From contig CALSPZ010000001.1 in NCBI GenBank assembly GCA_943788365.1, forward strand, positions 1,054,001-1,118,000: DNA of 64,000 bases. Reading direction: 5' to 3'. The position numbers and the translations under genes were made by a program. The stretch is from CAJQGY01 sp905478015. Its GTDB lineage: Bacteria; Pseudomonadota; Gammaproteobacteria; Magnimaribacterales; D2472. Of the stretch, positions 35,452 to 43,438 are shown piece after piece. The number at the start of each line of letters is the position of its first letter. Positions within the stretch are counted from its first letter, which is position 1. The notes below the pieces were generated by a model. The model saw only the letters and a list, made by a program, of their open reading frames with translations. It was not told the origin of the DNA and did not search any database.

Positions 35452-35813
35452 CCTTCCTTCTTTTTCTTTCCTTTCATTTTTTTAGCCATGCCCATTTTTA
35501 CTCTTTTGTTTATCATATCCTTGCACCAAACATCATATACAGTAGAGTAATGAGCAGCCTGACTTGCAAGAAAGCTTGCTTTAGCCCATTCTTCTTCATT
35601 GTTTATATCTTCCTCAACTTCTTTCCAGGCCTTGTCTGCCATAGCAAGAAATGTGCCTACAGCATCTTTAGTTTCCCTGCACTCCTTAAAATTAAGAAGG
35701 TGATTGGGATGATTCATTCGTGATTCATCAGTATTCTTATTTGATTTATGATCATCTGCAAAAATAGATGTTGAGAATGTTAATGCCATAATAGGCAATA
35801 TTAATTTATTCAT
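35448..35813 (-). CDS. Secreted small protein of unknown function
   Basis: A 121-residue protein with a signal peptide (about residues 1-20, ending SIFADD), two cysteines (in FKECRETK and DVWCKDM) that could form a disulfide in the periplasm, a helical middle, and a very lysine-rich tail. I do not recognise a family. ATG at 35813 is preferred because GGAG lies six bases ahead; an ATG at 35825 would overlap that ribosome site. The lysine tail may mark membrane or nucleic-acid contact, but this is speculation. Confidence 0.6.
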   Translation of the reverse strand: MNKLILPIMALTFSTSIFADDHKSNKNTDESRMNHPNHLLNFKECRETKDAVGTFLAMADKAWKEVEEDINNEEEWAKASFLASQAAHYSTVYDVWCKDMINKRVKMGMAKKMKGKKKKEG

Positions 35814-35852
35814 ATTAATCTCCATATATTAAAAGTATGACAGAAATAGTTA

Positions 35853-36533
35853 TTAATAGTTCTTAAAATTATCATAATCAAGAATTACACAGCCCTTGCT
35901 TGGCTTATTTATGTAGGCCACTAGCGAAGCCGCAACGCTTTCAGCTCTAATATTTCTGTACTTTCTGAATACTGAAACCATTAAAGGACTTATAGTTTTA
36001 AAAATTAATTCATATATTTTAACTTCTATCGCAATAGGTATATCTCTTTTACCAAGAAGATGGCCAGGGCGAGCAATAACAACCTTATCAAAACCTATAT
36101 TTAGTATTTCTTCCTCAAGCGCTCCCTTAGTCTTAAGGTAAAAGTTTTTAGATTTTTTATCAGCTCCTATGGCAGAAACAAGCGCTATTTTTTTAACACC
36201 TCTCTCATATGCTGCTTTTGCAACTCGTAAAGGCATTTCAAAATCAACTTCTAGAAAATTTAATCTATCTTTCTTTTTGATGTGCAGGAGCTGTAAAAGG
36301 GTAAGTCTTGTTCCTGTTGAAAGATAAATGCAATCAGCATTCAAAAAGTTCTTAAAGGAATTTACATCTCTAAAATTAACTATGGCTTCTTCAATATTTT
36401 CTGAAGCGATCCCAAGAGATTTTCTATTGAGATGAATTTGATTAATTTTATTATTTTTTAATAGACTGCTAATATGCTTACCTATTAAGCCCGAAGCTCC
36501 AACTAGAATTGCATCATGTATTTTCAAAAGCAA
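35853..36533 (-). CDS. NAD(P)-binding Rossmann-fold protein (HTATIP2-like)
   Basis: Extended short-chain-dehydrogenase-type protein of 226 residues with the nucleotide-binding motif LVGASGLIGKHISSLL at residues 11-26, a VSAIGADKKSKNFYLKTKGALEE block containing the Tyr-x3-Lys pair (YLKTK), and VIARPGHLLGKR. The combination matches the HTATIP2/YwnB-like NAD(P)H-binding group. The substrate is unknown. It overlaps aroK by ten bases, so it is cotranscribed with it. Confidence 0.78.
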   Translation of the reverse strand: MLLKIHDAILVGASGLIGKHISSLLKNNKINQIHLNRKSLGIASENIEEAIVNFRDVNSFKNFLNADCIYLSTGTRLTLLQLLHIKKKDRLNFLEVDFEMPLRVAKAAYERGVKKIALVSAIGADKKSKNFYLKTKGALEEEILNIGFDKVVIARPGHLLGKRDIPIAIEVKIYELIFKTISPLMVSVFRKYRNIRAESVAASLVAYINKPSKGCVILDYDNFKNY

Positions 36534-37021
36534 AGGTCCTCTATTTCCCTTATAGACTCATTTACTGACAAGGACCCATCTATTGATATGTCTTGAAAAT
36601 GACTATAGAGAGGTAACCTTTCCTCATATGCTTGCCTAATTGAAAAACCATCTGGCATTGCAAACCCTCTGTGTGCTGCATCCCCAATTCTCTTTTCTAT
36701 ATCTTCCAAAGGAGTATTTATAAATATAATTGTTGAGAAGGTTTTAAGATGAGTCATTGCCTTAGCTGAATAAATAGCACTACCTCCAGTAGCAATAATT
36801 TCATAAATATCATCAAGATCAAGGATTATCTTCTCTTCCTCTCTTCGTAAGAATTTATATCCATTACTTTGCTTAATATCTTCAAGAGACATATTAAATT
36901 TTTTTTCAATCAAGATATCTGTATCACAAAAAATAAAGTTATATCTTGCTGCGAGTTTTTTACCAATTGTTGTCTTACCGCATCCAGCCATACCGATAAG
37001 TGAAATAGGTTTTGTAAACAT
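36524..37021 (-). CDS. aroK: Shikimate kinase AroK-like
   Basis: Phosphorylates shikimate in aromatic amino acid synthesis. The P-loop GMAGCGKTTIGKKLA at residues 11-25, the DTDILIEKKF substrate acid site and the ATGGSAIYS region are all typical of shikimate kinases; 165 residues is normal. The gene is not in the usual aroK-aroB setting, being followed by a Rossmann-fold protein. The DVD/GGS pattern makes a gluconate-type kinase unlikely. Confidence 0.85.
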   Translation of the reverse strand: MFTKPISLIGMAGCGKTTIGKKLAARYNFIFCDTDILIEKKFNMSLEDIKQSNGYKFLRREEEKIILDLDDIYEIIATGGSAIYSAKAMTHLKTFSTIIFINTPLEDIEKRIGDAAHRGFAMPDGFSIRQAYEERLPLYSHFQDISIDGSLSVNESIREIEDLCF

Positions 37022-37139
37022 GTCTTAATAATTCCTTAAATTAATTATATGTTTTTTCTATCAGGTTTGAAGTTAAAAATTAAGTCATATTTTTCATCAT
37101 TTTGTTTATAGATAAGAAGCACGCTGTTATCATTGCCAA

Positions 37140-37574
37140 ATGGATTATTTAAATAGATCAAACAGGTTTCATCTAGCTATAGCTGTGAAGAGCATTGAAG
37201 AGTCAAAGTCCTTTTACTGTGACCTTATGGGCTGCCATGCCGGAGATTTTGAAGAGGGAAGGTGGCAAGATATAAATTTTTGGGGCAATGAGCTAACCTT
37301 ACATCATGGACCAGATGAAGTGGCTAGCAAGAAAAGACATGATGTAGAAATGGGAACTGTTTCAGTTCCACATTTTGGTGCACATCTGTCTGAGGAAGAT
37401 TTCTTTTCGTTAAAAGATAGAATTGAAGATTCTAAAGATTTCGATTATTTTGATAAGCCATATAGAAGGTTTGTAGGCAAAGATAGAGAGCAAGAAACAT
37501 TCTTTATTAAGGATCCTAGTGGGAATGTTTTGGAAATTAAAACAATGGTTAACCCCGAAACTTTATGGAGTTAA
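37140..37574 (+). CDS. VOC-superfamily (glyoxalase/dioxygenase-fold) protein
   Basis: Soluble protein of 144 residues with the paired beta-alpha-beta-beta-beta modules of the vicinal-oxygen-chelate fold. Likely metal ligands are His12 in RFHLAIAV, a His in LTLHHGP, the His in VPHFGAHL and the Glu in NVLEIKT. The segment FFIKDPSGNVLEIKT is the conserved second module ending. Substrate unknown; relatives include glyoxalases and extradiol dioxygenase-like proteins. It converges with the LOG gene with a gap of 14 bases. Confidence 0.82.
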   Translation: MDYLNRSNRFHLAIAVKSIEESKSFYCDLMGCHAGDFEEGRWQDINFWGNELTLHHGPDEVASKKRHDVEMGTVSVPHFGAHLSEEDFFSLKDRIEDSKDFDYFDKPYRRFVGKDREQETFFIKDPSGNVLEIKTMVNPETLWS

Positions 37575-37588
37575 TTAATCTTGTAAGC

Positions 37589-38329
37589 TTAACTACCCTT
37601 ATTTTTTTCGAGACTTGATGTTATATGCGTAAATGCCTCATTCACATCATCGGTATAAAAGAGGTTATCTAAATCATTATCAGATATTACCCCATACTCG
37701 AGAAGTACATCTGTATTTAAGAATTTTTGCCAAAATTCAGCACCAAACATAACAATTGGAAATTCTTTTTTAATTTTTTGGCACTGTATTAGGGTTAGTA
37801 ACTCAAATAGCTCATCCATTGTACCAAAGCCACCAGGCATTATTATTAAAGCTTCCGCTCTATAAGCAAACCAAAATTTTCTCATAAAAAAATAGTGAAA
37901 ATCAAAATCTAAGTTTTTACTTAAATATGGATTTTCTATATCTTCAAATGGAAGCTGAATTGATAAACCAATACTCTTTCCTCCTGCCTCGTGAGCTCCT
38001 TTGTTTGCAGCCATCATAATGCCAGGACCAGCCCCAGTACAGATTGAATATTTATGATATTTAAATGTAGCTTCATTCCACTTGGCCAGTTTGTAGGCAA
38101 GCTCTTCTGCTGCTTTGTTGTATTTAAGTAATTTTAATTTTGGACTTTGAGGATTTTCCTTTTGAAGCTTATCTGCCTCTATATCAGAAGGGGCTCGCGC
38201 AGATCCAAAAAATACAATCATATTTTCTATTTTTTCATCTTTAAATTTTTGATCTGGTATAAGGTATTCAGATAGAATTCTTTCTACTCTATCCTCATTG
38301 ATATGGGAATTATTTTCTCTTTCTGACAT
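37589..38329 (-). CDS. LOG-family nucleotide phosphoribohydrolase-like protein
   Basis: Member of the LOG / TIGR00730 group, 246 residues. Signature motifs are FFGSARAPSD, CTGAGPGIMMAANKGAHEAGG and the catalytic IIMPGGFGTMDELFELLT. Family enzymes cleave nucleotide 5'-monophosphates to base and ribose phosphate; in bacteria they act in nucleotide salvage rather than cytokinin signalling. The extra N-terminal part (about 45 residues) is typical of the type II LOGs. The physiological substrate is not known. Confidence 0.87.
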   Translation of the reverse strand: MSERENNSHINEDRVERILSEYLIPDQKFKDEKIENMIVFFGSARAPSDIEADKLQKENPQSPKLKLLKYNKAAEELAYKLAKWNEATFKYHKYSICTGAGPGIMMAANKGAHEAGGKSIGLSIQLPFEDIENPYLSKNLDFDFHYFFMRKFWFAYRAEALIIMPGGFGTMDELFELLTLIQCQKIKKEFPIVMFGAEFWQKFLNTDVLLEYGVISDNDLDNLFYTDDVNEAFTHITSSLEKNKGS

Positions 38330-38393
38330 AACTTAGATAATGATATCAGATATACAGCCAACAAGAGAGCGATAACATTTTATGTTTTTTAAA

Positions 38394-39347
38394 TTAGTTT
38401 TGAGCAAATTTATTTGTAGCAGAGACTAGAAGATGCACTATCTCTTTCTCAAAAGCAGAATGCCCTGAATCCTTTGCTATTTCAAATATAGCTTCAGGCC
38501 ATCTTCTTGAAACTTCATAAGCTGTTTCCATAGGGCAAACCATGTCATATCTTCCTTGAATGATAACCGCAGGAATATCTCTTATCTTTTCTATACCATC
38601 CAACAACTGTTCTTCGTATTCAAGAAACCCCTTATTTACAAAGTAATGATTTTCTATTAATGCAAATGCAAGAGCAAAATGAGCGTTAGAGAACTCATCT
38701 ATAAGACTATCATTTTTTATGAGTTTGCTAGTTGATGCCTCCCATCTGGACCATGCTAGAGCAGCATTTAATTTGGCCTCTTCATCAGAGCCATTGAAAA
38801 TTTCATTGTAAGCTTTCATAAGATTAGATCTTTTATTTTTATCAATAACTTCAATGAATTTTTGCCATTCATCAGGAAAGATCTTACTTGCGCCTTCCTG
38901 ATAGAACCAATCTAGCTCATATTGCTGAAGCATGAATATACCTCTAATTACTATCTCACTTACTGAGGAGGGGTGTAACTGAGAGTATGCTAAAGCCAAT
39001 GTTGAGCCCCATGAACCTCCAAATACCATCCACTTATTAATACCAAGCTGCTGCCTTAACTTTTCTATATCAGACACTAAATCCCATGTTGTATTATTTG
39101 TAAGGCATCCATGAGGAGTACTTCTTCCACAACCTCTCTGATCAAAGACCACGATTCTGTAATATTTTGGATCAAAAAAACGTCTTACATCTTTACTTCC
39201 ACCGCCACCTGGCCCGCCGTGAAGAAATACAACAGGTTTACCATTTTTATTACCGCATTCTTCGAAATAAATATTATGTTCAGAGCATTTTAAATAGCCT
39301 GTATTAAAAGGTTCTATGTGAGGAAAAAGGGATAGCTTATTTGTCAT
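38394..39347 (-). CDS. pip: Proline iminopeptidase
   Basis: Alpha/beta-hydrolase aminopeptidase (family S33) that removes N-terminal proline from peptides. The oxyanion segment VVFLHGGPGGG, the nucleophile elbow FGGSWGSTLALAY, and the later Asp in QGRYDMVCP and His in DSGHSAFE form the catalytic site. The 317 residues match the Xanthomonas/Neisseria-type enzyme. Together with the M2 peptidase it supports a peptide-consuming lifestyle. It is divergent from alkB, with the repeat-bearing intergenic region between. Confidence 0.92.
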   Translation of the reverse strand: MTNKLSLFPHIEPFNTGYLKCSEHNIYFEECGNKNGKPVVFLHGGPGGGGSKDVRRFFDPKYYRIVVFDQRGCGRSTPHGCLTNNTTWDLVSDIEKLRQQLGINKWMVFGGSWGSTLALAYSQLHPSSVSEIVIRGIFMLQQYELDWFYQEGASKIFPDEWQKFIEVIDKNKRSNLMKAYNEIFNGSDEEAKLNAALAWSRWEASTSKLIKNDSLIDEFSNAHFALAFALIENHYFVNKGFLEYEEQLLDGIEKIRDIPAVIIQGRYDMVCPMETAYEVSRRWPEAIFEIAKDSGHSAFEKEIVHLLVSATNKFAQN

Positions 39348-39426
39348 ATTTAGTAACTTACAAATTAATTAAAGCTTTTTCAACTATTTATCTTTACAAA
39401 AATATCATTATCAAGTTTAATACTGA

Positions 39427-39476
39427 AATCGTAATTTGATCCTATTGCCGCGATATAAAAGAAAGTGCTAAAACGG
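39427..39476. repeat. 50-bp direct repeat, copy 1, upstream of alkB
   Basis: First copy of a 50-base unit that recurs 112 bases downstream with one mismatch (A at 39455 against T at 39567). The unit is richer in G and C than the spacer around it and holds AATCG near its left end and a CGCGAT core. Similarity continues weakly beyond the unit, as TATTCC followed by GGATTTA in both copies. Between the pip and alkB start codons, so probably regulatory. Confidence 0.9.
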
Positions 39477-39538
39477 TACTACTATTCCATGGATTTAACA
39501 CTTCAAGCTGATTTTATCAGATTTGTTATGTTTCACTT

Positions 39539-39588
39539 AATCGTAATTTGATCCTATTGCCGCGATTTAAAAGAAAGTGCTAAAACGG
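39539..39588. repeat. 50-bp direct repeat, copy 2, upstream of alkB
   Basis: Second copy of the unit, ending 48 bases before the alkB start codon and followed by the strong ribosome site AAGGAG. In this copy AATCG and CGATT form an inverted pair 18 bases apart. The 112-base period is close to a whole number of helical turns (about 10.7), so both copies might face one side of the DNA. I could not recognise the binding protein. Apart from the repeats, the 289-base spacer from 39348 to 39636 holds no evident gene. Confidence 0.9.
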
Positions 39589-39636
39589 AAGATGTATTCC
39601 CTAGGATTTATTAATTATTAAGAAGGAGATTTTCTT

Positions 39637-40788
39637 ATGAAGTTTTTTATAAATGCAAGGTACCTAATTGTTCCAATATCATCTTTAATGACTATCTTTG
39701 GGATATTTATTGGCAGCACATATGCCTGGACTGGAGTAATACTGTTTGGCCTATACACCATAATAGATACTTTAACGAAAGATATTCATCTTAAAGCCGA
39801 GATAGATGATGATGGAAACTCATATGGCATTAAGATTTTTCAATATCTTGTTATGTATGTCATGTTGCCAGTTTTTATTACAATACAAATCATTTTGGCC
39901 TGGAGAATCTATCAATACACTTCAGGAGTAATTTTACAGAACTTATCTTTGGGATCAATTGAATATCAGAATGGAATATCAGGCATAAATCTCATAGGCG
40001 CCGTCATATCATCAGCCTTATGGGCTGGGCTTGGCATTATTTATGGGCATGAATTATCACATAATAAAAAAGAAGGCTTTTTTGTTTCAAGACTTATCAT
40101 GGCTTTAAGCGGAGCTTCTCATTTTACATATGCCCATGTATACAATCATCATCTGGATTTAGGTCATGAAGATGATCCAGCCACTGCACCGAGAGGGAGA
40201 AATGTATATTTACATACATGGCTTTCTCATGCTGGTCAGTCAAAGTTTTCATTTGATATGGAAGCCAAAAAGCTAAAAAATCAAGGGAAGAGTTTTATAA
40301 ATAAAGATAATAGATGGCTGCTTGGATATTTTTATAGCTTACCTTCAATATTCCTATTTATTTGGTCTGGGGGCTTGGTTGGGTTGGTTGCATTGGCAGC
40401 AGTTTGGATTTTATCAAACTTTCTTTTAGAGGCTTTAAATTTCATGGGCCATTATGGCTTGATAAGAAAAGATGGTGCTGTTGAGCACAGACACTCATGG
40501 GACAATGATTCAGTTTTTACAAGCTGGTTTTTTATTGAGATTGGAAGACAGTGTGACCATCATGTCAGAGGTGAAACTTATTTTTGGGAACTTGATGATG
40601 TAGGGGGGCCTAATTATGGAATAGGCTATTTCAGTCTTTTTGTATTGACTCTATACCCTCCATTATTTAGAAAATTTGTTCACAAACATCTTGATAATTG
40701 GGATAAGAACTTCGCAACTGATGAAGAGAGGTTAATAGCAAATAAATTTAATATTGATCAACTAGGCAAGGCTTCTTTAGTTTCTTAA
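39637..40788 (+). CDS. AlkB-type integral-membrane alkane monooxygenase
   Basis: Di-iron membrane hydroxylase of the fatty-acid-desaturase clan, 383 residues with about six membrane helices. The eight-histidine pattern is intact: HELSH (138-142), then H167 with HH at 171-172 and H177, NFMGHYGLIR (H272), HRHSW (284-288) and CDHH (306-309). HEDDPATAP after H177 and the NFMGHYG motif are specific to AlkB-like enzymes. Where AlkB has LQRHSDHH, this has IGRQCDHH. Probable reaction: terminal oxidation of alkanes or related hydrocarbons; xylene or cymene methyl hydroxylases are alternatives. A strong AAGGAG site and two 50-bp repeats precede it. Confidence 0.9.
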   Translation: MKFFINARYLIVPISSLMTIFGIFIGSTYAWTGVILFGLYTIIDTLTKDIHLKAEIDDDGNSYGIKIFQYLVMYVMLPVFITIQIILAWRIYQYTSGVILQNLSLGSIEYQNGISGINLIGAVISSALWAGLGIIYGHELSHNKKEGFFVSRLIMALSGASHFTYAHVYNHHLDLGHEDDPATAPRGRNVYLHTWLSHAGQSKFSFDMEAKKLKNQGKSFINKDNRWLLGYFYSLPSIFLFIWSGGLVGLVALAAVWILSNFLLEALNFMGHYGLIRKDGAVEHRHSWDNDSVFTSWFFIEIGRQCDHHVRGETYFWELDDVGGPNYGIGYFSLFVLTLYPPLFRKFVHKHLDNWDKNFATDEERLIANKFNIDQLGKASLVS

Positions 40789-40799
40789 AAGATAATTCA

Positions 40800-41120
40800 A
40801 TGTTAAAGATTTTTAAGAAAAATAAAATTCCGAAGAGAGCAGCTCTCCTCCAAAGCAATATTAATTTTGAGGTATTGCCCAGAACAACTCTGCTTTCTTC
40901 GGCCCTATCGAAAGGTATAGATTGGCCACATAGATGCAAGGTAGGCAGTTGCGGAACATGCAAATGTAGAGTCGTTTCTGGAGAAGTAAAACCCAACATT
41001 GATTTTAGTTATACATTAAATCAAGAAGAGATAGATGCAGGATTTGTACTGGCCTGCCAAAGCGAGCTGCTATCTGATATAGAAGTAGAAATAAATATTA
41101 AAAACAAGGAAAAAAAATGA
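40800..41120 (+). CDS. Plant-type [2Fe-2S] ferredoxin
   Basis: Soluble electron carrier of 106 residues. The cluster cysteines are C46, C51, C54 and C86, giving the spacing CX4CX2C followed by about 31 residues and C, with an extra cysteine at 56; the surrounding HRCKVGSCGTCKC motif is that of plant-type ferredoxins and ferredoxin domains of oxygenase reductases. It starts 12 bases after alkB and ends overlapping the next gene by four, so it is the likely electron donor to the monooxygenase. A reductase domain is absent and no reductase gene is nearby. Confidence 0.9.
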   Translation: MLKIFKKNKIPKRAALLQSNINFEVLPRTTLLSSALSKGIDWPHRCKVGSCGTCKCRVVSGEVKPNIDFSYTLNQEEIDAGFVLACQSELLSDIEVEINIKNKEKK

Positions 41121-41320
41121 AAAATTTAAAAGCATTCTCAATCATAGGCTTGATAACAGCATCGGTAGGCATTTTATTATATGCTTTTGATGCACACTTA
41201 AATTACAGAAATTTATTCTGGGCAATAGGGATATCAACCACTCTTTTAATTACACACATACTAAATATGGCTGTATATTTTAAAGTTGCTGGCGATCAGC
41301 CTTACAAATGGTTTAAATAG
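41117..41320 (+). CDS. Small membrane protein of the alkB-ferredoxin unit
   Basis: A 67-residue protein with two hydrophobic helices (about residues 7-25 and 33-55) separated by a short polar loop, ending AGDQPYKWFK. I do not recognise a family. Its ATG overlaps the ferredoxin TGA in an ATGA arrangement, which argues that it is a real, coupled gene. It could stabilise the membrane enzyme or take part in substrate entry, but nothing in the sequence proves this. It ends eight bases before the convergent tRNA-Phe gene. Confidence 0.7.
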   Translation: MKNLKAFSIIGLITASVGILLYAFDAHLNYRNLFWAIGISTTLLITHILNMAVYFKVAGDQPYKWFK

Positions 41321-41328
41321 AAAAAGAA

Positions 41329-41404
41329 TGGTGCCCAGAGGTGGGATCGAACCACCGACACAAGGATTTTCAATCCTTTGCTCTACCGACTGAGCTATCT
41401 GGGC
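41329..41404 (-). tRNA. tRNA-Phe (anticodon GAA)
   Basis: A complete 76-base cloverleaf on the minus strand with CCA encoded. The acceptor arm pairs GCCCAGA with TCTGGGC; D arm GCTC...GAGC, anticodon arm with the loop centre TTGAAAA (anticodon GAA), and T arm with GTTCGATC are all visible. An open frame reading across it is not a gene. Confidence 0.97.
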
Positions 41405-41477
41405 ATTAAGTGAAAAGGGATTATAGGAAAGTTTTAAGTTAATGTCATCAATACATTTATTTAATGTCATTAATACA

Positions 41478-41747
41478 CTAAGTTAATGCCTTAAATCCCG
41501 ATGCTTGTTCATAATCCTCATTGTTAAAAAATTTATCCATTTCATCTATTAACCATTTTCTGTCTTTAGCATCAGACATATCAAGATGCTTTTCATTTAT
41601 TAGAGTTGTTTGATGCGATCTCCACTCTTTCCAAGCTTTGTCAGAAACCGTATTCATTAATTCAATTCCTTTGGGTCCTGGCATTGGAGGTACAGACATA
41701 GCATCTAGCTCTTCATTAAATTTTTTACAGAATATTTTTTTTGTCAT
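41478..41747 (-). CDS. yggX: Fe(2+)-trafficking protein YggX
   Basis: Small iron-handling protein of 89 residues that protects Fe-S enzymes against oxidants. The start KKIFCKKFNEELD with its single cysteine, the PPMPGPKG loop, SDKAWKEWRSHQTTLINEK and LDMSDAKDRKWL are nearly complete family signatures. It follows mutY with a four-base overlap, the standard gammaproteobacterial mutY-yggX pair. Confidence 0.95.
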   Translation of the reverse strand: MTKKIFCKKFNEELDAMSVPPMPGPKGIELMNTVSDKAWKEWRSHQTTLINEKHLDMSDAKDRKWLIDEMDKFFNNEDYEQASGFKALT

Positions 41748-42748
41748 AGAGTCACTAATATATCTTTAATAGGCTTTGGAACACCAATATTATCTATATC
41801 TATCTTATTAATCCAGTAAACTTCTGAATTTGAAAGCACATCAAATGGTTTTTTAAACTTCAATAAAGAAACGCTGATCACTAATTCAAGGTGGGATAAT
41901 TTATGAGATATATTTATCTTATTAATGCTTTCGGCTTTACTATGATCAATAATAATTCCACTATTTTTTTCAATTGGAACCCAGAGTGATTGCCAAAATC
42001 TTTTTTTATCTCTTTTAATTAAAAGTATTTTATCCAGCGTATAAGCAAGAACATAATCCATCTTTTCTTTTTTTAATTTCTTTGATTTGGGGAGCAATAA
42101 TCCTTTATTTAGACTTTTAAATGCTGATTCACATTCTTTATTTAAAGGACAGTTTTTGCAATTCATATTCTTTGCGGTACATACAGTCGCTCCAAGATCC
42201 ATAATACCCTGTGTATATTCAAATATTTTTTTATCTGCCTTTAATCTTGTTGACTCTAACCAAAGTGCTTTATCTAATTTTGTTTTTGAGAACTCATCAA
42301 TACCAGAATACCTAGTTATAACCCGCTTAACATTCGCATCTAAAATCGGATAAGATTTTTTATATGCAATTGCCATAATTGCTCCTGCAGTGGATCTTCC
42401 TATACCTGGAAGCATAAGTATTTCTTCAAATTTATCTGGAAATTTATTGCTAAAATCATTTTTAATAATTTCTTTTGCTTTAAATATATTCTGAGCTCTT
42501 TTATAAAATCCTAGGCCTGACCATATAGCAAGCAACTCATCTTCAGAGGCTTGACTAATTGAATCAATATCCGGATAGCGCTCAATAAATTTTTTAAAGT
42601 AGGGAATGACTGTTTTAACTTGAGTTTGTTGAAGCATTATTTCAGAAATCCAAACCCTGTAAGGAGAAATATTGTTCCTCCATGGCAAATCTTTTCTTCC
42701 CTTTTCAAGGTACCAGCTTATTATTTTTTCAGAAAAATTATTACTCAA
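41744..42748 (-). CDS. mutY: A/G-specific adenine glycosylase MutY
   Basis: Base-excision enzyme that removes adenine opposite 8-oxoguanine. The 334 residues show WYLEKGRKDLPWR, the helix-hairpin-helix LMLPGIGRSTAGAIMAIAY with the nearby catalytic Asp in LDANVKRV, the four Fe-S cysteines in CTAKNMNCKNCPLNKEC, and a C-terminal Nudix-like oxoG-recognition domain ending before IKDILVTL. It lies 18 bases after gpmA and overlaps yggX. Confidence 0.95.
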   Translation of the reverse strand: MSNNFSEKIISWYLEKGRKDLPWRNNISPYRVWISEIMLQQTQVKTVIPYFKKFIERYPDIDSISQASEDELLAIWSGLGFYKRAQNIFKAKEIIKNDFSNKFPDKFEEILMLPGIGRSTAGAIMAIAYKKSYPILDANVKRVITRYSGIDEFSKTKLDKALWLESTRLKADKKIFEYTQGIMDLGATVCTAKNMNCKNCPLNKECESAFKSLNKGLLLPKSKKLKKEKMDYVLAYTLDKILLIKRDKKRFWQSLWVPIEKNSGIIIDHSKAESINKINISHKLSHLELVISVSLLKFKKPFDVLSNSEVYWINKIDIDNIGVPKPIKDILVTL

Positions 42749-42766
42749 AATAGCAAGAGGCTATCT

Positions 42767-43387
42767 CTAATAGAGATTAACTTTCTCTGAAATAGACCCA
42801 CTTCCATCAAAAATATATTTAATAGGGGCTCCAGTTGGAATTTCTAAATTCACAATATCTTCTTCATTAATATCATCAAGTTGCATTATTAAAGATCTTA
42901 ATGAGTTTCCATGAGCGGCAATTAGAATATTAGAGCCATAAACTACCTTAGGTAAAATTTCTTTATTAAAATATGGCAAAACTCTCTCAGCTGTATTTTT
43001 TAGACTCTCTCCATCTGGAGGAGGTATATCAAAAGACCTTCTCCATATATGAACCTGTTCATCGCCCCATTTTTTTCTAGCATCGTCTTTATTCAGACCA
43101 GCAAGGCTTCCATAGTTTCTTTCATTTAATGCAATATTTTTATAAATAGGAATATCTAACTGATCAATTGCTTTTAAAATAACACTCCCAGTTATCTGTG
43201 CTCTTATAAGCTCTGATGTATACATGCTATCAAAAGAAATGTTTTCTTTCTTTATAGTATTTCCTGCACCCAAAGCCTCTTTCATTCCTTCATCAGTGAG
43301 TCCAGGATCTTTCCAGCCAGTAAATAGATTTCTTGCATTCCATTCACTTTGCCCATGCCTTACAAGAATAAGATGTCTTTTTTTCAT
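42767..43387 (-). CDS. gpmA: 2,3-bisphosphoglycerate-dependent phosphoglycerate mutase
   Basis: Glycolytic enzyme interconverting 3- and 2-phosphoglycerate. The 206-residue protein shows LVRHGQSEWNARNLFTGW with the phosphorylated histidine, LNERNYGSLAGLNKDDARKKWG, RSFDIPPPDGESL and the second histidine in IAAHGNSLRSL. Length suits the short alpha-proteobacterial-like dPGM (about 200-210) rather than the 250-residue E. coli form. Confidence 0.94.
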   Translation of the reverse strand: MKKRHLILVRHGQSEWNARNLFTGWKDPGLTDEGMKEALGAGNTIKKENISFDSMYTSELIRAQITGSVILKAIDQLDIPIYKNIALNERNYGSLAGLNKDDARKKWGDEQVHIWRRSFDIPPPDGESLKNTAERVLPYFNKEILPKVVYGSNILIAAHGNSLRSLIMQLDDINEEDIVNLEIPTGAPIKYIFDGSGSISEKVNLY

Positions 43388-43438
43388 AATTTTATAATAA
43401 TAAGATACAACTAATATATTTTAATAGATAATAGTGGG

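Noticed and set aside
39427..39588. Possible CRISPR array
   Set aside because: Only two copies 112 bases apart, 50 bases long, no cas genes, and the second lies in a promoter position.
41261..41470. Open reading frame of 69 codons on the minus strand
   Set aside because: It runs straight across the tRNA-Phe gene; the cloverleaf with GAA anticodon explains the sequence and the frame has no ribosome site.
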